Part shown: one piece after another, positions 8,230 to 17,300 of the stretch
Numbering within the stretch: position 1 is the stretch's first letter
How the letters are laid out: the number at the start of each line of letters is the position of its first letter
The notes under the pieces: generated by a model
What the model was told of the DNA's origin: nothing
The model's database searches: none
The model's input: only the letters and a program-made list of their open reading frames with translations
Assembly (NCBI GenBank): GCA_002328075.1
Contig: DCVT01000022.1
Coordinates: forward strand, 1,561 to 65,560
Direction: 5' to 3'
From: Anaerolineales bacterium UBA2181
GTDB taxonomy: Bacteria > Chloroflexota > Anaerolineae > Promineifilales > UBA4811
DNA: 64,000 nt
Made by a program: the position numbers and the translations under genes

Positions 8230-9354
8230 TCATGACACCCATGTCGTCTGACCCACGTTAGCCAGGTCATAGCCACCCAGCGCTTCTACCGCCTGAGCAA
8301 ACCGGTCGGAGCGGATGCACTCGACGAGCGTCCGGACTGGGGCCACGTTCCACTGTTCGTCCGGCACCACCAGGTCGTACTGCTCCTGCGTCAGGGGAAT
8401 AAACTGCAGCTGGTGGGCGGCGGCCGCCGCCAGGATGCCCAGGCCGACCGATGCCTCTCCGCGCGCCACTGCCCGGGCGACAGCCATGTGCGTCAACTCT
8501 TCCCGCTGATAACCGGCCACCGCGGTGGGCGGGCAGCCCATCGCTTTGAGCTGGGCATCCAGCCACACTCGAGTGCCCGAGCCGGGCTGCCGGTTGACCA
8601 GGTTGACTTCTGGACGCCGGAGGTCTGATAGGCCCTGGATACCCTGCGGGTTGCCGGCCGGCACCATCAGGCCCAGCTCGCGGCGGGCCAGGCTGAGCAG
8701 GGCGACGCGCCGGCCGGGCAAGAGCCGACGCACAAACGGCACGTTGTAGCTGTCAGTGGATTCATCCCACAGGTGCACACCGGCAATGTCGGCTGTTCCC
8801 TGATTCAGGGCCATGAGTCCGCCCAAGCTCCCCCTGAAGTGCACATCCAATTGCACGCTGCCATCCGATTCGCTGACCATCTGGGCCAGCGTCTCCAGCG
8901 CCAGGTCGTGGCTGCCCACAAAGCGGATCGGCTGACCGTGGTCTGGTGCAACCTTCGCCGGGGGAGTCCCAACGCGCTGCAGGTCACGCCACCGTGAGAT
9001 GGCCACCGACAGCGCGGCGGATGCCTGCTCCGGGGTCTGACCCTGTCCCAGGGCGTACAGGAGCAGCTGTTCGGCCCGGTTGATCAGGCTGGCCCAGCCC
9101 CAGACCGGCCGGCCGGGCTCCAGCAGGTTGAGGGTGACACGGGTGCCGCTGCCGCGGTGAGCCTCGATCAATCCTTCGTCGGCCAGCGCAGCGTAGGCCC
9201 GGCCGACGGTTCCCGGCGTGCAATTCCACCGCTGCGCCATGCTCCTTACCGGCGGGAGCCGATCGCCGGGCCTGAGTTCTCCGGCCGAGATTCGACGGCG
9301 GAGCGACTCGGCGATTTCCAGGAAAAGGAAAGTGGATGCGGATTTGTTTCTCAT
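8230..9354 (-). CDS. GntR-type HTH fused to periplasmic-binding-like domain; probable tungstate/molybdate regulator
   Basis: 374 residues. The N-terminal winged helix (about residues 5-75) is GntR-like (LRPGDRLPPVRSMA, then GTVGRAYAALADEGLIEAHRGSGT). The rest (about 140-365) is a PBP-like domain of the type found in ModE-like and MoeA-linked one-component regulators: it contains HDLALETLAQ, FRGSLGGLMAL, DIAGVHLWD and RQPGSGTRVWLD. The cytoplasmic binding domain presumably senses molybdate or tungstate, or a cofactor precursor, and controls the tupBCA genes just downstream in the same orientation. There is no signal peptide. ATG 9354 is preferred; the GTG at 9357 is equally compatible with the upstream purine-rich stretch. 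The specific ligand is inferred only from context. Confidence 0.82.
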   Translation of the reverse strand: MRNKSASTFLFLEIAESLRRRISAGELRPGDRLPPVRSMAQRWNCTPGTVGRAYAALADEGLIEAHRGSGTRVTLNLLEPGRPVWGWASLINRAEQLLLYALGQGQTPEQASAALSVAISRWRDLQRVGTPPAKVAPDHGQPIRFVGSHDLALETLAQMVSESDGSVQLDVHFRGSLGGLMALNQGTADIAGVHLWDESTDSYNVPFVRRLLPGRRVALLSLARRELGLMVPAGNPQGIQGLSDLRRPEVNLVNRQPGSGTRVWLDAQLKAMGCPPTAVAGYQREELTHMAVARAVARGEASVGLGILAAAAAHQLQFIPLTQEQYDLVVPDEQWNVAPVRTLVECIRSDRFAQAVEALGGYDLANVGQTTWVS

Positions 9355-9389
9355 CACCGGCCTTGATCTCTCCTCATGTGCGGGTTGTG

Positions 9390-9418
9390 ATGATACACTC
9401 GATGCAAGTTCCTGTCAA
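9390..9418 (-). promoter_or_regulatory. Sigma-70 promoter for the GntR-PBP regulator
   Basis: On the minus strand a perfect TTGACA (9418-9413), 17-bp spacer and TATCAT (9395-9390). The predicted start is about 30 nt before the coding region. It is one of the best-matching promoters in the window. Confidence 0.7.
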
Positions 9419-9556
9419 GGGGACGGTTGCCAATACGGCGGCATCAGTCGATAAGGCTGCGATCTGTCATCGAGAGAATAGCGGGGGGCCGGCTCAACAG
9501 CGACGAGCACCCTATGGGCAAACCTGGCCAAACCTGCGCAAATGCGCAACTGACGG

Positions 9557-9584
9557 TTGACTGATTTGTGCAATGCGTTAGAAT
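9557..9584 (+). promoter_or_regulatory. Sigma-70 promoter for the DeoR regulator
   Basis: TTGACT (9557-9562), a 16-bp spacer and TAGAAT (9579-9584), giving a start near 9591 and a leader of about 18 nt. It probably also drives the ugpC-type gene downstream. Confidence 0.7.
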
Positions 9585-9608
9585 GTCGCTCATGATGCAA
9601 GGTCCCCG

Positions 9609-10358
9609 ATGCCGATGTTGAGTACCGAGAGGCAACAGACCATAGCCCGGTTGGTCGCTGAACACGGCGCAGTGGATGTGGCCGATCTGGCCGTTCGGTT
9701 GGCGGTGAGCGGCTCTACCATTCGGCGGGACCTGGAGCGCTTGGAAAGGGACGGACTGGTTCGGCGCGTGCACGGTGGAGCGACCGTACCGGGCGGTATG
9801 CGACCCTTGCAGGCTGACCGGAGTCGCGCCGCGGAGCGGATGGGGCGGGCGGCCGCCAACCGGGTCCGGTCCGATGAGACCGTGTACCTGGGACCGGGCG
9901 AGTACTCGCTGGAGGTGGCCAAAGCACTGTCCGGACGGCCGGGCGTCACGGTGGTGACCAACAGCCTGGATATCTCGCACTGGTTGGCTCACCACTCCAA
10001 TCTGAAGGTGGTGGTGACGGGCGGTGCAGTCAACCGGAGCCAGGGCGCTCTTTTTGGCCCGCTGGTGTCGGCCGCGCTGGCCTCGGTGCGCACCGACCGG
10101 GTGATTGTGGAGGCGGTCGGCATCACGCCAGATCAGGGTATAGTGGCAGACGATCTCTCTCAGGCGGCGGTCTGCCGTGACCTGATGGAGGTGACGGGCG
10201 AGAGCATTGTGCTGGTGCCCCCGGATCGGGTGGGCAAACCGGGCGGAGTCTGGGTCGGCCCCGCGTCCGATGCGGATGTGGTGGTCACCACCCGAGAAGC
10301 TCCCGGGTCCCTGCTTTGGGATCTTTCGCAGATGGGCATTGATATTGTGACCGTGTGA
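9609..10358 (+). CDS. DeoR/GlpR family transcriptional repressor
   Basis: 249 residues. The N-terminal DeoR-type winged helix (about residues 4-58) has the family signature ending in TIRRDLERLERDGLVRRVHGGA. The C-terminal DeoRC sensor domain (about 75-230, isomerase-like fold) normally binds a phosphorylated sugar or its derivative and releases DNA. ATG 9609 follows AAGG at 6 nt, and ATG 9615 is a weaker alternative. The gene lies 21 nt upstream of a UgpC/MalK-type transport ATPase in the same direction. It therefore probably controls sugar or glycerol-phosphate uptake components that share this ATPase. The inducer cannot be read from the sequence. Confidence 0.88.
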   Translation: MPMLSTERQQTIARLVAEHGAVDVADLAVRLAVSGSTIRRDLERLERDGLVRRVHGGATVPGGMRPLQADRSRAAERMGRAAANRVRSDETVYLGPGEYSLEVAKALSGRPGVTVVTNSLDISHWLAHHSNLKVVVTGGAVNRSQGALFGPLVSAALASVRTDRVIVEAVGITPDQGIVADDLSQAAVCRDLMEVTGESIVLVPPDRVGKPGGVWVGPASDADVVVTTREAPGSLLWDLSQMGIDIVTV

Positions 10359-10379
10359 GTGAGTGGTAAGGAGGCTTGA

Positions 10380-11480
10380 ATGGCAAGTGTAACGTATAGG
10401 CATGTTACCAAGCGGTACGGCGATGTGGTTGCGGTCCAGGACCTGGACATCTCTGTCGAAGATAAGGAATTCCTGGTCTTTGTGGGACCTTCGGGGTGCG
10501 GCAAGTCCACCAGTCTCCGCATGCTGGCGGGGTTGGAGGAGATCACCGAAGGCGAAATCCTCATCGGTGACCGGGTGGTCAACGATGTGCCGCCCAAGGA
10601 CCGGGACATTGCGATGGTTTTCCAATCGTATGCGCTCTATCCCCACATGTCGGTGTACGACAACATGGCCTTTGGCCTCAAGTTGCGCAAAACGCCCAAG
10701 GAAGAAATTGATCGGCGGGTCCAGTTAGCGGCCAAAGAGCTGGGCATTGACAACCTGCTGGACCGCAAGCCCAAGCAGCTTTCCGGCGGTCAGCGGCAGC
10801 GGGTGGCGGTCGGCCGTGCCATCGTGCGAGACCCGGCCGTTTTTCTCATGGACGAACCGCTCTCCAACCTGGATGCCAAATTGCGGGTGGAGGCGCGAGC
10901 CATGATCGGCCGGCTACACCACCGGTTGGGGACCACCTTCATCTATGTGACCCACGATCAGACCGAAGCCATGACGATGGGTTCGCGGATTGCAGTCATG
11001 AAGGATGGCATCTTGCATCAGCTTGACCGGCCGCAGGTGCTGTACGACAGACCGGACAATGTATTTGTGGCGGGTTTCATCGGCAGCCCTTCCATGAACT
11101 TTTTCGATGCCACGCTGGTGGAAGAGGATGGCAAGGTATGGGTGGATACGGGAGCGTTTCGGGTGGAGGTTCCGCCTCAGAAAATCGCCGTGTACAAACC
11201 ACACGCCGGAAAACCGGTCGTTTTTGGCATCCGACCGGAAGACATCCATGATCCCGAATACCGGCCGACCAACATCTTTGAGTCCAAGGTGGAGGCGCGG
11301 GTAGAGGTGACCGAGCTCATGGGCAACGAGGTCTTTGTCTATTTCAACACCAACGGCAAGGAATACAGCGCCCGGGTCGATCCCCGGACGACTGCTCGCT
11401 ACGGCGAAACCATGCCGGTGGTGTTCAACACCGACAACATGCAGATCTTTGACCGGGAGACCGAGCTGGCGATTCGCTGA
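10380..11480 (+). CDS. ugpC: UgpC/MalK-type ABC transporter ATP-binding protein
   Basis: 366 residues. The nucleotide-binding domain (1-235) has Walker A GPSGCGKST, the Q-loop in VFQSYALYPHMSV, signature LSGGQRQR, Walker B VFLMDEPLSNLD and the switch in VTHDQTEAMTM. A C-terminal regulatory OB/TOBE domain (about 240-366, with FGIRPEDIHD) marks it as the MalK/UgpC class, which powers import of carbohydrates. TAAGGAGG 7 nt upstream gives a strong start. No permease or binding protein is adjacent, so this is probably a shared 'orphan' ATPase serving several CUT1 transporters, as is common in organisms with many sugar importers. The gene symbol reflects class rather than proven substrate. Confidence 0.88.
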   Translation: MASVTYRHVTKRYGDVVAVQDLDISVEDKEFLVFVGPSGCGKSTSLRMLAGLEEITEGEILIGDRVVNDVPPKDRDIAMVFQSYALYPHMSVYDNMAFGLKLRKTPKEEIDRRVQLAAKELGIDNLLDRKPKQLSGGQRQRVAVGRAIVRDPAVFLMDEPLSNLDAKLRVEARAMIGRLHHRLGTTFIYVTHDQTEAMTMGSRIAVMKDGILHQLDRPQVLYDRPDNVFVAGFIGSPSMNFFDATLVEEDGKVWVDTGAFRVEVPPQKIAVYKPHAGKPVVFGIRPEDIHDPEYRPTNIFESKVEARVEVTELMGNEVFVYFNTNGKEYSARVDPRTTARYGETMPVVFNTDNMQIFDRETELAIR

Positions 11481-11509
11481 TTGCCATTCCCACGTGCTTT
11501 CGGTACAAT
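11481..11509 (+). promoter_or_regulatory. Sigma-70 promoter for apgM
   Basis: TTGCCA (11481-11486) starts at the base after the ugpC stop. A 17-bp spacer and TACAAT (11504-11509) follow. The expected start is near 11516, inside the terminator hairpin that follows. Confidence 0.6.
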
Positions 11510-11511
11510 GC

Positions 11512-11543
11512 AGTCCCGTGCCCTGGCACGGGACTGGTTTTTT
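11512..11543 (+). terminator. Rho-independent terminator after ugpC
   Basis: A perfect 10-bp stem AGTCCCGTGC / GCACGGGACT with the tetraloop CCTG, followed by GG and a run of six T. This is a textbook intrinsic terminator for the DeoR-ugpC transcript. It overlaps the predicted apgM start point, so the apgM transcript would contain only part of the left arm. Confidence 0.85.
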
Positions 11544-11594
11544 GTGCGGCATTTGTGGCCCGGAAAACGGAATGGAGATAAAGGTTAGGCAACC

Positions 11595-12809
11595 ATGGCG
11601 GATTTTGACTTGATGCGCGAACTTGCCAAGAACGACGGCGGCAAGATTGTGCTGTTGGTGATGGACGGCCTGGGTGGGCTCCCAACGGAGAGTGGCGGCG
11701 ATACCGAGTTGGAGGCCGCGGCCGTGCCCTATCTGGACCAATTGGCGCGCGAGGGCTGTTGCGGCCTTTCGATGCCTATCGGTCCCGGCATCACGCCGGG
11801 CAGTGGTCCGGCTCACTTGGCGCTTTTCGGATACGACCCACTCCGCTACGTGATTGGCCGCGGGGTGTTGGAAGCCTTTGGCATCGGCCTGTCGGTTGGG
11901 CCGCGCGACGTTGCGGCGCGTGGCAATTTCTGCTCACTGGACGCGGATGGGCTCATCACCGACCGGCGCGCCGGCCGTATCGCCACCGAGCGCTCCGCTG
12001 AACTCTGCGACCGGCTGTCGTCTATCCGGCTGGCAGGGGTTCAGACGGAGGCCAAACCGGTCAAGGACTATCGCTTTGCGTTGGTGTTGCGGGGCGAAGG
12101 CCTTGACCCCCATCTGGCGGACACTGACCCGCAGGTGGTGGGCCAGGCGCCGCTGCCGGTCCGGTCGCTGCGCCCGGAAGCAGAACACACCGCACTGCTA
12201 TTCCAGAGCTGGGTCGACCAAGCGCGACCCATCCTGGCCGATCAGCATCCGGCCAACGGGGTGACGCTGCGAGGTTTCTCCAGCGATCCCAACCTGCCCA
12301 AGTTCGGTGACGTGTACCGGTTGCGGGCGGCCTGTGTGGCAGTGTATCCGATGTACCGGGGTCTGGCGCAACTTGTGGGGATGGATGTCCTGCCCACCGA
12401 TCCCGGCGACACGCCGGCGGATGAGTTTGACAGGGTTGCTGCTGCCTGGGACCGTTATGACTTTTTCTTTGTCCACGTCAAATACACCGATAGCCACGGT
12501 GAGGACGGCGATTTCGACGGCAAAGTCCGGGTGATAGAGCAGGTGGACCAGGGTCTTGACCGTTTGCTGGCGGTGAAACCGGACGTGCTGATTGTCACCG
12601 GAGACCATTCAACACCATCCAGCATGCGGTCGCACAGTTGGCATCCTGTGCCGACCCTGTTGTGGGCGCCTCAGACCCACCGGCCGGACGCGGCACGCTC
12701 CTTTGGCGAGAGCGAATGCATGAAGGGTAACCTGGGCATCTTCCGGGCGGCCGATCTGATGGTGCTGGCGCTAGCACATGCCAATCGCCTGACCAAATTC
12801 GGGGCCTGA
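11595..12809 (+). CDS. apgM: Cofactor-independent phosphoglycerate mutase, archaeal type (ApgM)
   Basis: 404 residues, the normal length. It interconverts 3- and 2-phosphoglycerate in glycolysis without 2,3-bisphosphoglycerate. Alkaline-phosphatase-superfamily features are visible: the N-terminal metal site LLVMDGLGG, the nucleophile-serine region ITPGSGPAHLALFGYDP, the insert beginning near residue 95 (ARGNFCSLD), and the C-terminal metal ligands in FVHVKYTDSHGEDGD and VTGDHSTPS followed by HSWHPVP. The start at ATG 11595 follows GGAGATAAAGG. It is a soluble cytoplasmic enzyme. The gene stands alone behind its own promoter and is convergent with asnS. Confidence 0.93.
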   Translation: MADFDLMRELAKNDGGKIVLLVMDGLGGLPTESGGDTELEAAAVPYLDQLAREGCCGLSMPIGPGITPGSGPAHLALFGYDPLRYVIGRGVLEAFGIGLSVGPRDVAARGNFCSLDADGLITDRRAGRIATERSAELCDRLSSIRLAGVQTEAKPVKDYRFALVLRGEGLDPHLADTDPQVVGQAPLPVRSLRPEAEHTALLFQSWVDQARPILADQHPANGVTLRGFSSDPNLPKFGDVYRLRAACVAVYPMYRGLAQLVGMDVLPTDPGDTPADEFDRVAAAWDRYDFFFVHVKYTDSHGEDGDFDGKVRVIEQVDQGLDRLLAVKPDVLIVTGDHSTPSSMRSHSWHPVPTLLWAPQTHRPDAARSFGESECMKGNLGIFRAADLMVLALAHANRLTKFGA

Positions 12810-12861
12810 CCAACCGCCCCCGGGTCGTCGAGCCGTGGACGGCAGGCGACAAGAGCCGTTC

Positions 12862-12886
12862 AAGGGGCGCCAGCTGGGCGCCCCTT
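12862..12886. terminator. Hairpin between convergent apgM and asnS
   Basis: A perfect 10-bp stem AAGGGGCGCC (12862-12871) / GGCGCCCCTT (12877-12886) with a 5-nt loop lies just before the asnS stop. It lacks a long U-tract in either direction, so a bidirectional terminator is plausible but unproven. Confidence 0.5.
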
Positions 12887-12890
12887 ACGG

Positions 12891-14228
12891 TTATGGATAG
12901 ACCCGGTTGATCATACGCGGGTACGGAACCGTCTCGCGGATGTGTTTGGTGCCGGTGATCCAGGCGACCGTGCGTTCGACGCCCAAACCAAACCCAGAAT
13001 GGGGAACACTGCCGTACTGGCGCAGATCCACGTACCAGGAAAAGGCCTCCGGCGGCAGCTGATGCTCCCGAATCCGCTGTTCCAGGAGGTCGGGGTCGCT
13101 GATGCGCTCACTTCCACCGGTGATCTCACCGTACCCTTCCGGCGCCAACAGGTCCACACTCTTGCTGACCTCCGGCCGGCCGGGCCAGGGCTCCATGTAA
13201 AAAGCCTTGCATTGGGTTGGGAATCCGTAAACAAAAACCGGTTTGTCAAACTGCGCGGTGAGCTCGGTCTCGTGCGGCGACCCAAAATCGCTGCCCCACT
13301 CTACACTGAGCAGCTCTTTCAGTTCCGGGTCCTCGGTGCGGGCCTGCACCTCGGCTAACCGGTGCAGCGCGTCATCGTAAGAGATGCGATAGAACGGCGG
13401 CGTGACCCGCTCCAAGGCCCGGATATCCCGCTCGAGCATGGCCAACTCGCTGCGGCGCTCATCCAGGGTCCGCTGGACAATGTAGGAGACAAACTGCTCT
13501 TCAATCTCCATGAGTTGATCGAGATCGCAAAAGGCGGCCTCGGGCTCTACCATCCAGAACTCGGTCAGGTGACGGCGGGTCTTGGACTTTTCCGCGCGAA
13601 ACGTGGGACCAAAGCAGTACACGCGGCCAAAGCTGTAGATATTGGCCTCGTTGTACAACTGACCTGTCTGGGCCAGGTAAGTCGGCTCTCCGAAATAGTC
13701 CACCTCAAAGAGCGTGGTGGTCCCCTCACCGGCTGCCGGGGTAAGGATGGGAGTATCCATGTTGATAAAGCCGTTCTGATCCAGCCATTCCCGGATTGCG
13801 CGCACGACGGTTGCCCGCACGCGCAGGATTGCCCACTGCCGCGAAGACCGTATCCACAAGTGCCGGTTGTCCAGCAGGAATTCGGGACCGTGCTCCTTGG
13901 GAGTGATGGGATACTCGCCGGCAATCTGCACCAACTGCAGGTCGGTGACTCCCAGTTCATAACCGCCCGGCATTCCAGGCGAGCGATCGTCGGCGCGCAC
14001 CACCCCAGTGACCACCAACGACGACTCCTGGGTCAGACGCCTAGCCGCCTCAAAGACGTCCGCCGGCACGTCCTTTTTGAAAACGACTGCCTGGATGATC
14101 CCGGTGCCGTCGCGGACGCGCAGGAACTGCAATTGGCCCTTTCCGGTTTTCAGCGTCAACCAACCGTGGATGGTCACCGTCTCACCCGGGTAGGACGCGA
14201 TATCAGCAATACGAATCGATCGACTCAT
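12891..14228 (-). CDS. asnS: Asparaginyl-tRNA synthetase
   Basis: 445 residues, a class IIb synthetase. The N-terminal OB-fold anticodon-binding domain (about 1-110, with VTIHGWLTLKTGKGQLQFLRVRDG) is followed by the catalytic core. Motif 2 is in FGPTFRAEKSKTRRHLTEFWMVE, and motif 3 is in GFGLGVERTVAWITG. The Asn rather than Asp class is indicated by overall length and the compact core lacking the bacterial AspRS insertion. It charges tRNA-Asn in the cytoplasm. The ATG at 14228 has GGGAG about 8 nt upstream. It is monocistronic, with a promoter at 14268-14295. Confidence 0.93.
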   Translation of the reverse strand: MSRSIRIADIASYPGETVTIHGWLTLKTGKGQLQFLRVRDGTGIIQAVVFKKDVPADVFEAARRLTQESSLVVTGVVRADDRSPGMPGGYELGVTDLQLVQIAGEYPITPKEHGPEFLLDNRHLWIRSSRQWAILRVRATVVRAIREWLDQNGFINMDTPILTPAAGEGTTTLFEVDYFGEPTYLAQTGQLYNEANIYSFGRVYCFGPTFRAEKSKTRRHLTEFWMVEPEAAFCDLDQLMEIEEQFVSYIVQRTLDERRSELAMLERDIRALERVTPPFYRISYDDALHRLAEVQARTEDPELKELLSVEWGSDFGSPHETELTAQFDKPVFVYGFPTQCKAFYMEPWPGRPEVSKSVDLLAPEGYGEITGGSERISDPDLLEQRIREHQLPPEAFSWYVDLRQYGSVPHSGFGLGVERTVAWITGTKHIRETVPYPRMINRVYP

Positions 14229-14267
14229 CTGATCATCTCCCGATCTCGCGGCATACTAGCAGCGCGA

Positions 14268-14295
14268 ATTGTACCTCACAGACTGGCATCGGCAA
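14268..14295 (-). promoter_or_regulatory. Candidate sigma-70 promoter for asnS
   Basis: On the minus strand TTGCCG (14295-14290), 16-bp spacer, TACAAT (14273-14268), giving a leader of about 33 nt. It sits inside the gap before asnS, just past the stop of the YfhO-flippase gene at 14301. Confidence 0.5.
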
Positions 14296-14300
14296 CCAGA

Positions 14301-17300
14301 TCAGCGGGACGAGGCGCGCGGTGACCTGGTCGGCCAGGATTGGCGCCATTGTGCCGGGACCAACTGAGCCAGCAGAGCTCGCTCGGACGACCCAAACGTG
14401 CCCAGGAGCAACAACGCGCCGATGTAGACCGCGGTTCCGGCAACCAACCCCAATGACCAGTGGACCTGCCATCCTGCCCAGCAGGAAAAGGCCATGGCGC
14501 CGGCGGCCGCTGCCGGGCGCCAGAGCAATCGCAGCCATGGGACAGCTGCCAGAGCGGGGCGCAGATAATGGTAAAAGGCCAACAGCAGAACCAGCTCAGA
14601 AAGGATGGCAATGATAGCCGCCGCCGGGTAGCCAAAACGGGGCAGGAAGAGCATGTTGGCGACCACGTTAAAGCCGACGCCCAGCAAAAACGCCCGGGTC
14701 AGCATCCGCTGTTGGCCGAGCGCAATCAGCACATAATTGGTCAGGCTGTTGATCCAGCCGATGGGTATCGACCAGATCAGCAGTTGGAGAGCGTTGGCAC
14801 CGTGCGGCAGATACTCGGCCCCGCCCAGAATCTGAATCAGGAAATGGGCGACGGCCGTGGTCAGGACTGCCAAAGGCAACGCAATGATCACCAGCATCTT
14901 GACCGCCAACTGGTACGTCTCGGCCATCACCTGGCGTGAATCCTTGGCCTGACGGCTCATCAGTGGAAAGATGGCCGCCGTGAACAGCGAAGGCACCAGG
15001 TTGAGCGCGTCCACCCATTTGAAAGCCGTGCTGTACCACCCTACCACCGTGTTGCCGCTTGCCAGCCGGGTTCCTCCCAACCGCTCCAACAGCAAGACGT
15101 TGACCTTGAAGAACAGCGTAGCCAGCAAGTGATTGAGCATCAAGGGCCAACTCTCGCCCACCATCTGCCACTGCAGATGCCAGTCTAGCTGCAGTCGGGG
15201 AACGAAAAACAGGCGGAATGCCAAGGCGGCCAGCAGAACCATGGTCACGAGGTTGACGGTGATGGAAACGCCGGCCAGGCCGACAAAACCACCGCCCACC
15301 AGCAGCACCAACGTGCCCAAGGTGACCTTGAGGATGGTGGATATACTGGTCAATGCGGCCGGGATTTCGGCCTTTTCGTACGCATAGAACAGACCGGTGA
15401 GGCCGGTGCTGACGCCGCCCGGGATCATGCCCAACACCAGCAGCCAGATGGCCAGCGTGGTGTCCGATGCCAAGGGTGCAGATCCGCGCGCCAGGACCAG
15501 GATATACAGGCTCACCGGCAGCGCTGCGCCGACGGCGGTGACCAACCTCAACACAGTCGTGTTCATCAGGTATCGGTTGGCAGACGCCCGGTCTCGGGCC
15601 ACTTCGCGTGTCAGCAGCGTGTGCAGACCAAAGTTGGCCAGAATCTCAAACCACCCTGCTATATTGATGGCAACGTAATACTTGCCGGAATTCTCCGCAC
15701 CCAGTATCCGCAAGGCCAGAGCGGCAAACGCCAGGTCGATCATCCGATTCAGGAGGTTGATGCCCATGGGTGCAAGGCTGTTTTTGGCCAGTCGACGGAC
15801 GGCCGGGTCGGTTGCACTCTCCCGGTATATCGCGCGCCAGAGCCAGACAGCGCAAGCAAAAAGGACGACCATGAGCGCCATGAAACTGCCAAACAGCCCC
15901 AGCTTGAAGCTCATGGGTGAATAGCGGAAGCGGACTGACCAGTCGCCCGCGTCCAGCAGAACGCCGCGCAGATTGCCGTCCACCAGCATCACTTCCAGCG
16001 CGACCTCGTCACACTGCTCGCAACCAAGCGGCCGCCGGTAGGCTTTCCAGCCCGGGAAAAAGCTGTCGCCCAGCACCAGCCACGAACGTTCGAGCACGCT
16101 GGCTTGGACTTTCACCTCCTGGCTGCCGTAATGAGCGATAGTGGCCTCGATCGGCGCGCCGGCGGCGGTCGGTTGGCCGGGTTCGATGCCGGTTGCGGCC
16201 GCCGACTCGGGTTGGACGATCACATAGTACCGCGGGTCGTGTTCGGCCATGGCGGCCAACGGCTCGGGAGATATCACGGTGGCGCTTGCAGGCAAGGAGA
16301 AAGCGCGGGGCGCAACCGCCAGGTTCTCGTAGACGTGCAGTCCCTCTCCCTGCCACACCAACGAAAGCTTGGGCAGTTCCAGCGTCTCGGCGGTGATGAT
16401 GTACTTGACGTTGAGCAGGTCCAGGAGTGGGCTGTTGATGCTGGACCACTCCCGAAGCGGTTGGACGCGGTTATACAACAGCTCTAGCTGTGGCTCGATG
16501 GCCTCCATATAGTCGACGTATTGCCGGGAGATGATGGAATCATACCCGCGCACGTCCTGCAGGTCGTAAAGCCAAGGGGTGTTGGCGTGCAGCGGCTGCT
16601 CACCGTGCGGGTCAAAGGTGGTGAGGCGCCACTGGCCCGGCTGCGCCTTGAGAAACTGAATCAGTGCTGGCTCGGACGCGAGCAGGTTGGGGTCGGCCGC
16701 CGGGACAAAGCCCCAGGTGGCTATTGCCAGATCCAGCGCCAAGATCAGCACTGCCAGCAGCTGCCAGCGCCGCGCGCGCCGTGTCGCCAGGTGGAGCACG
16801 ACCCCGGCCGCGATCAACGTCAGGGCCGTGATGGCCAGCTGGATGCTCGAATAGCTGAAAAAGGCGGCGGTGCTCGGCACTCCTTCTGGCGCTCTGGCCA
16901 GTGAGTGAAACACCCGGTCAATCAGCGGCTCAATCTGGGAGTAAAGCGCCCGGGCCAACACCAGGCAGGCGAGGCCCAGCGCTCCGGCCGCCGTGCTCAG
17001 GCGTGCCAACCACAAGGTAACCGATCGGCCGGAAGAGTCGGACGCTGCCTGCAACCCCCAACCGGCGAGCAGCGACATACCCAGAGAGAGCGGGAATACC
17101 CAACGAAAGGGCGAGTGCGACTGATTGATGATGGGTATGGCGTGGATGATGGCATAAGCCCCGGTGGGAAAGATAAAGGCCAGCGATATCAGACTCAGCA
17201 ACGCGGCGAACCAGACTGAGGAGCGGCCGATCTGGCTGCGCCGATCAAAGGAACGGATCACCGCGATGACGGCAAACAGAAGCGTGAGCACTCCAACGTA

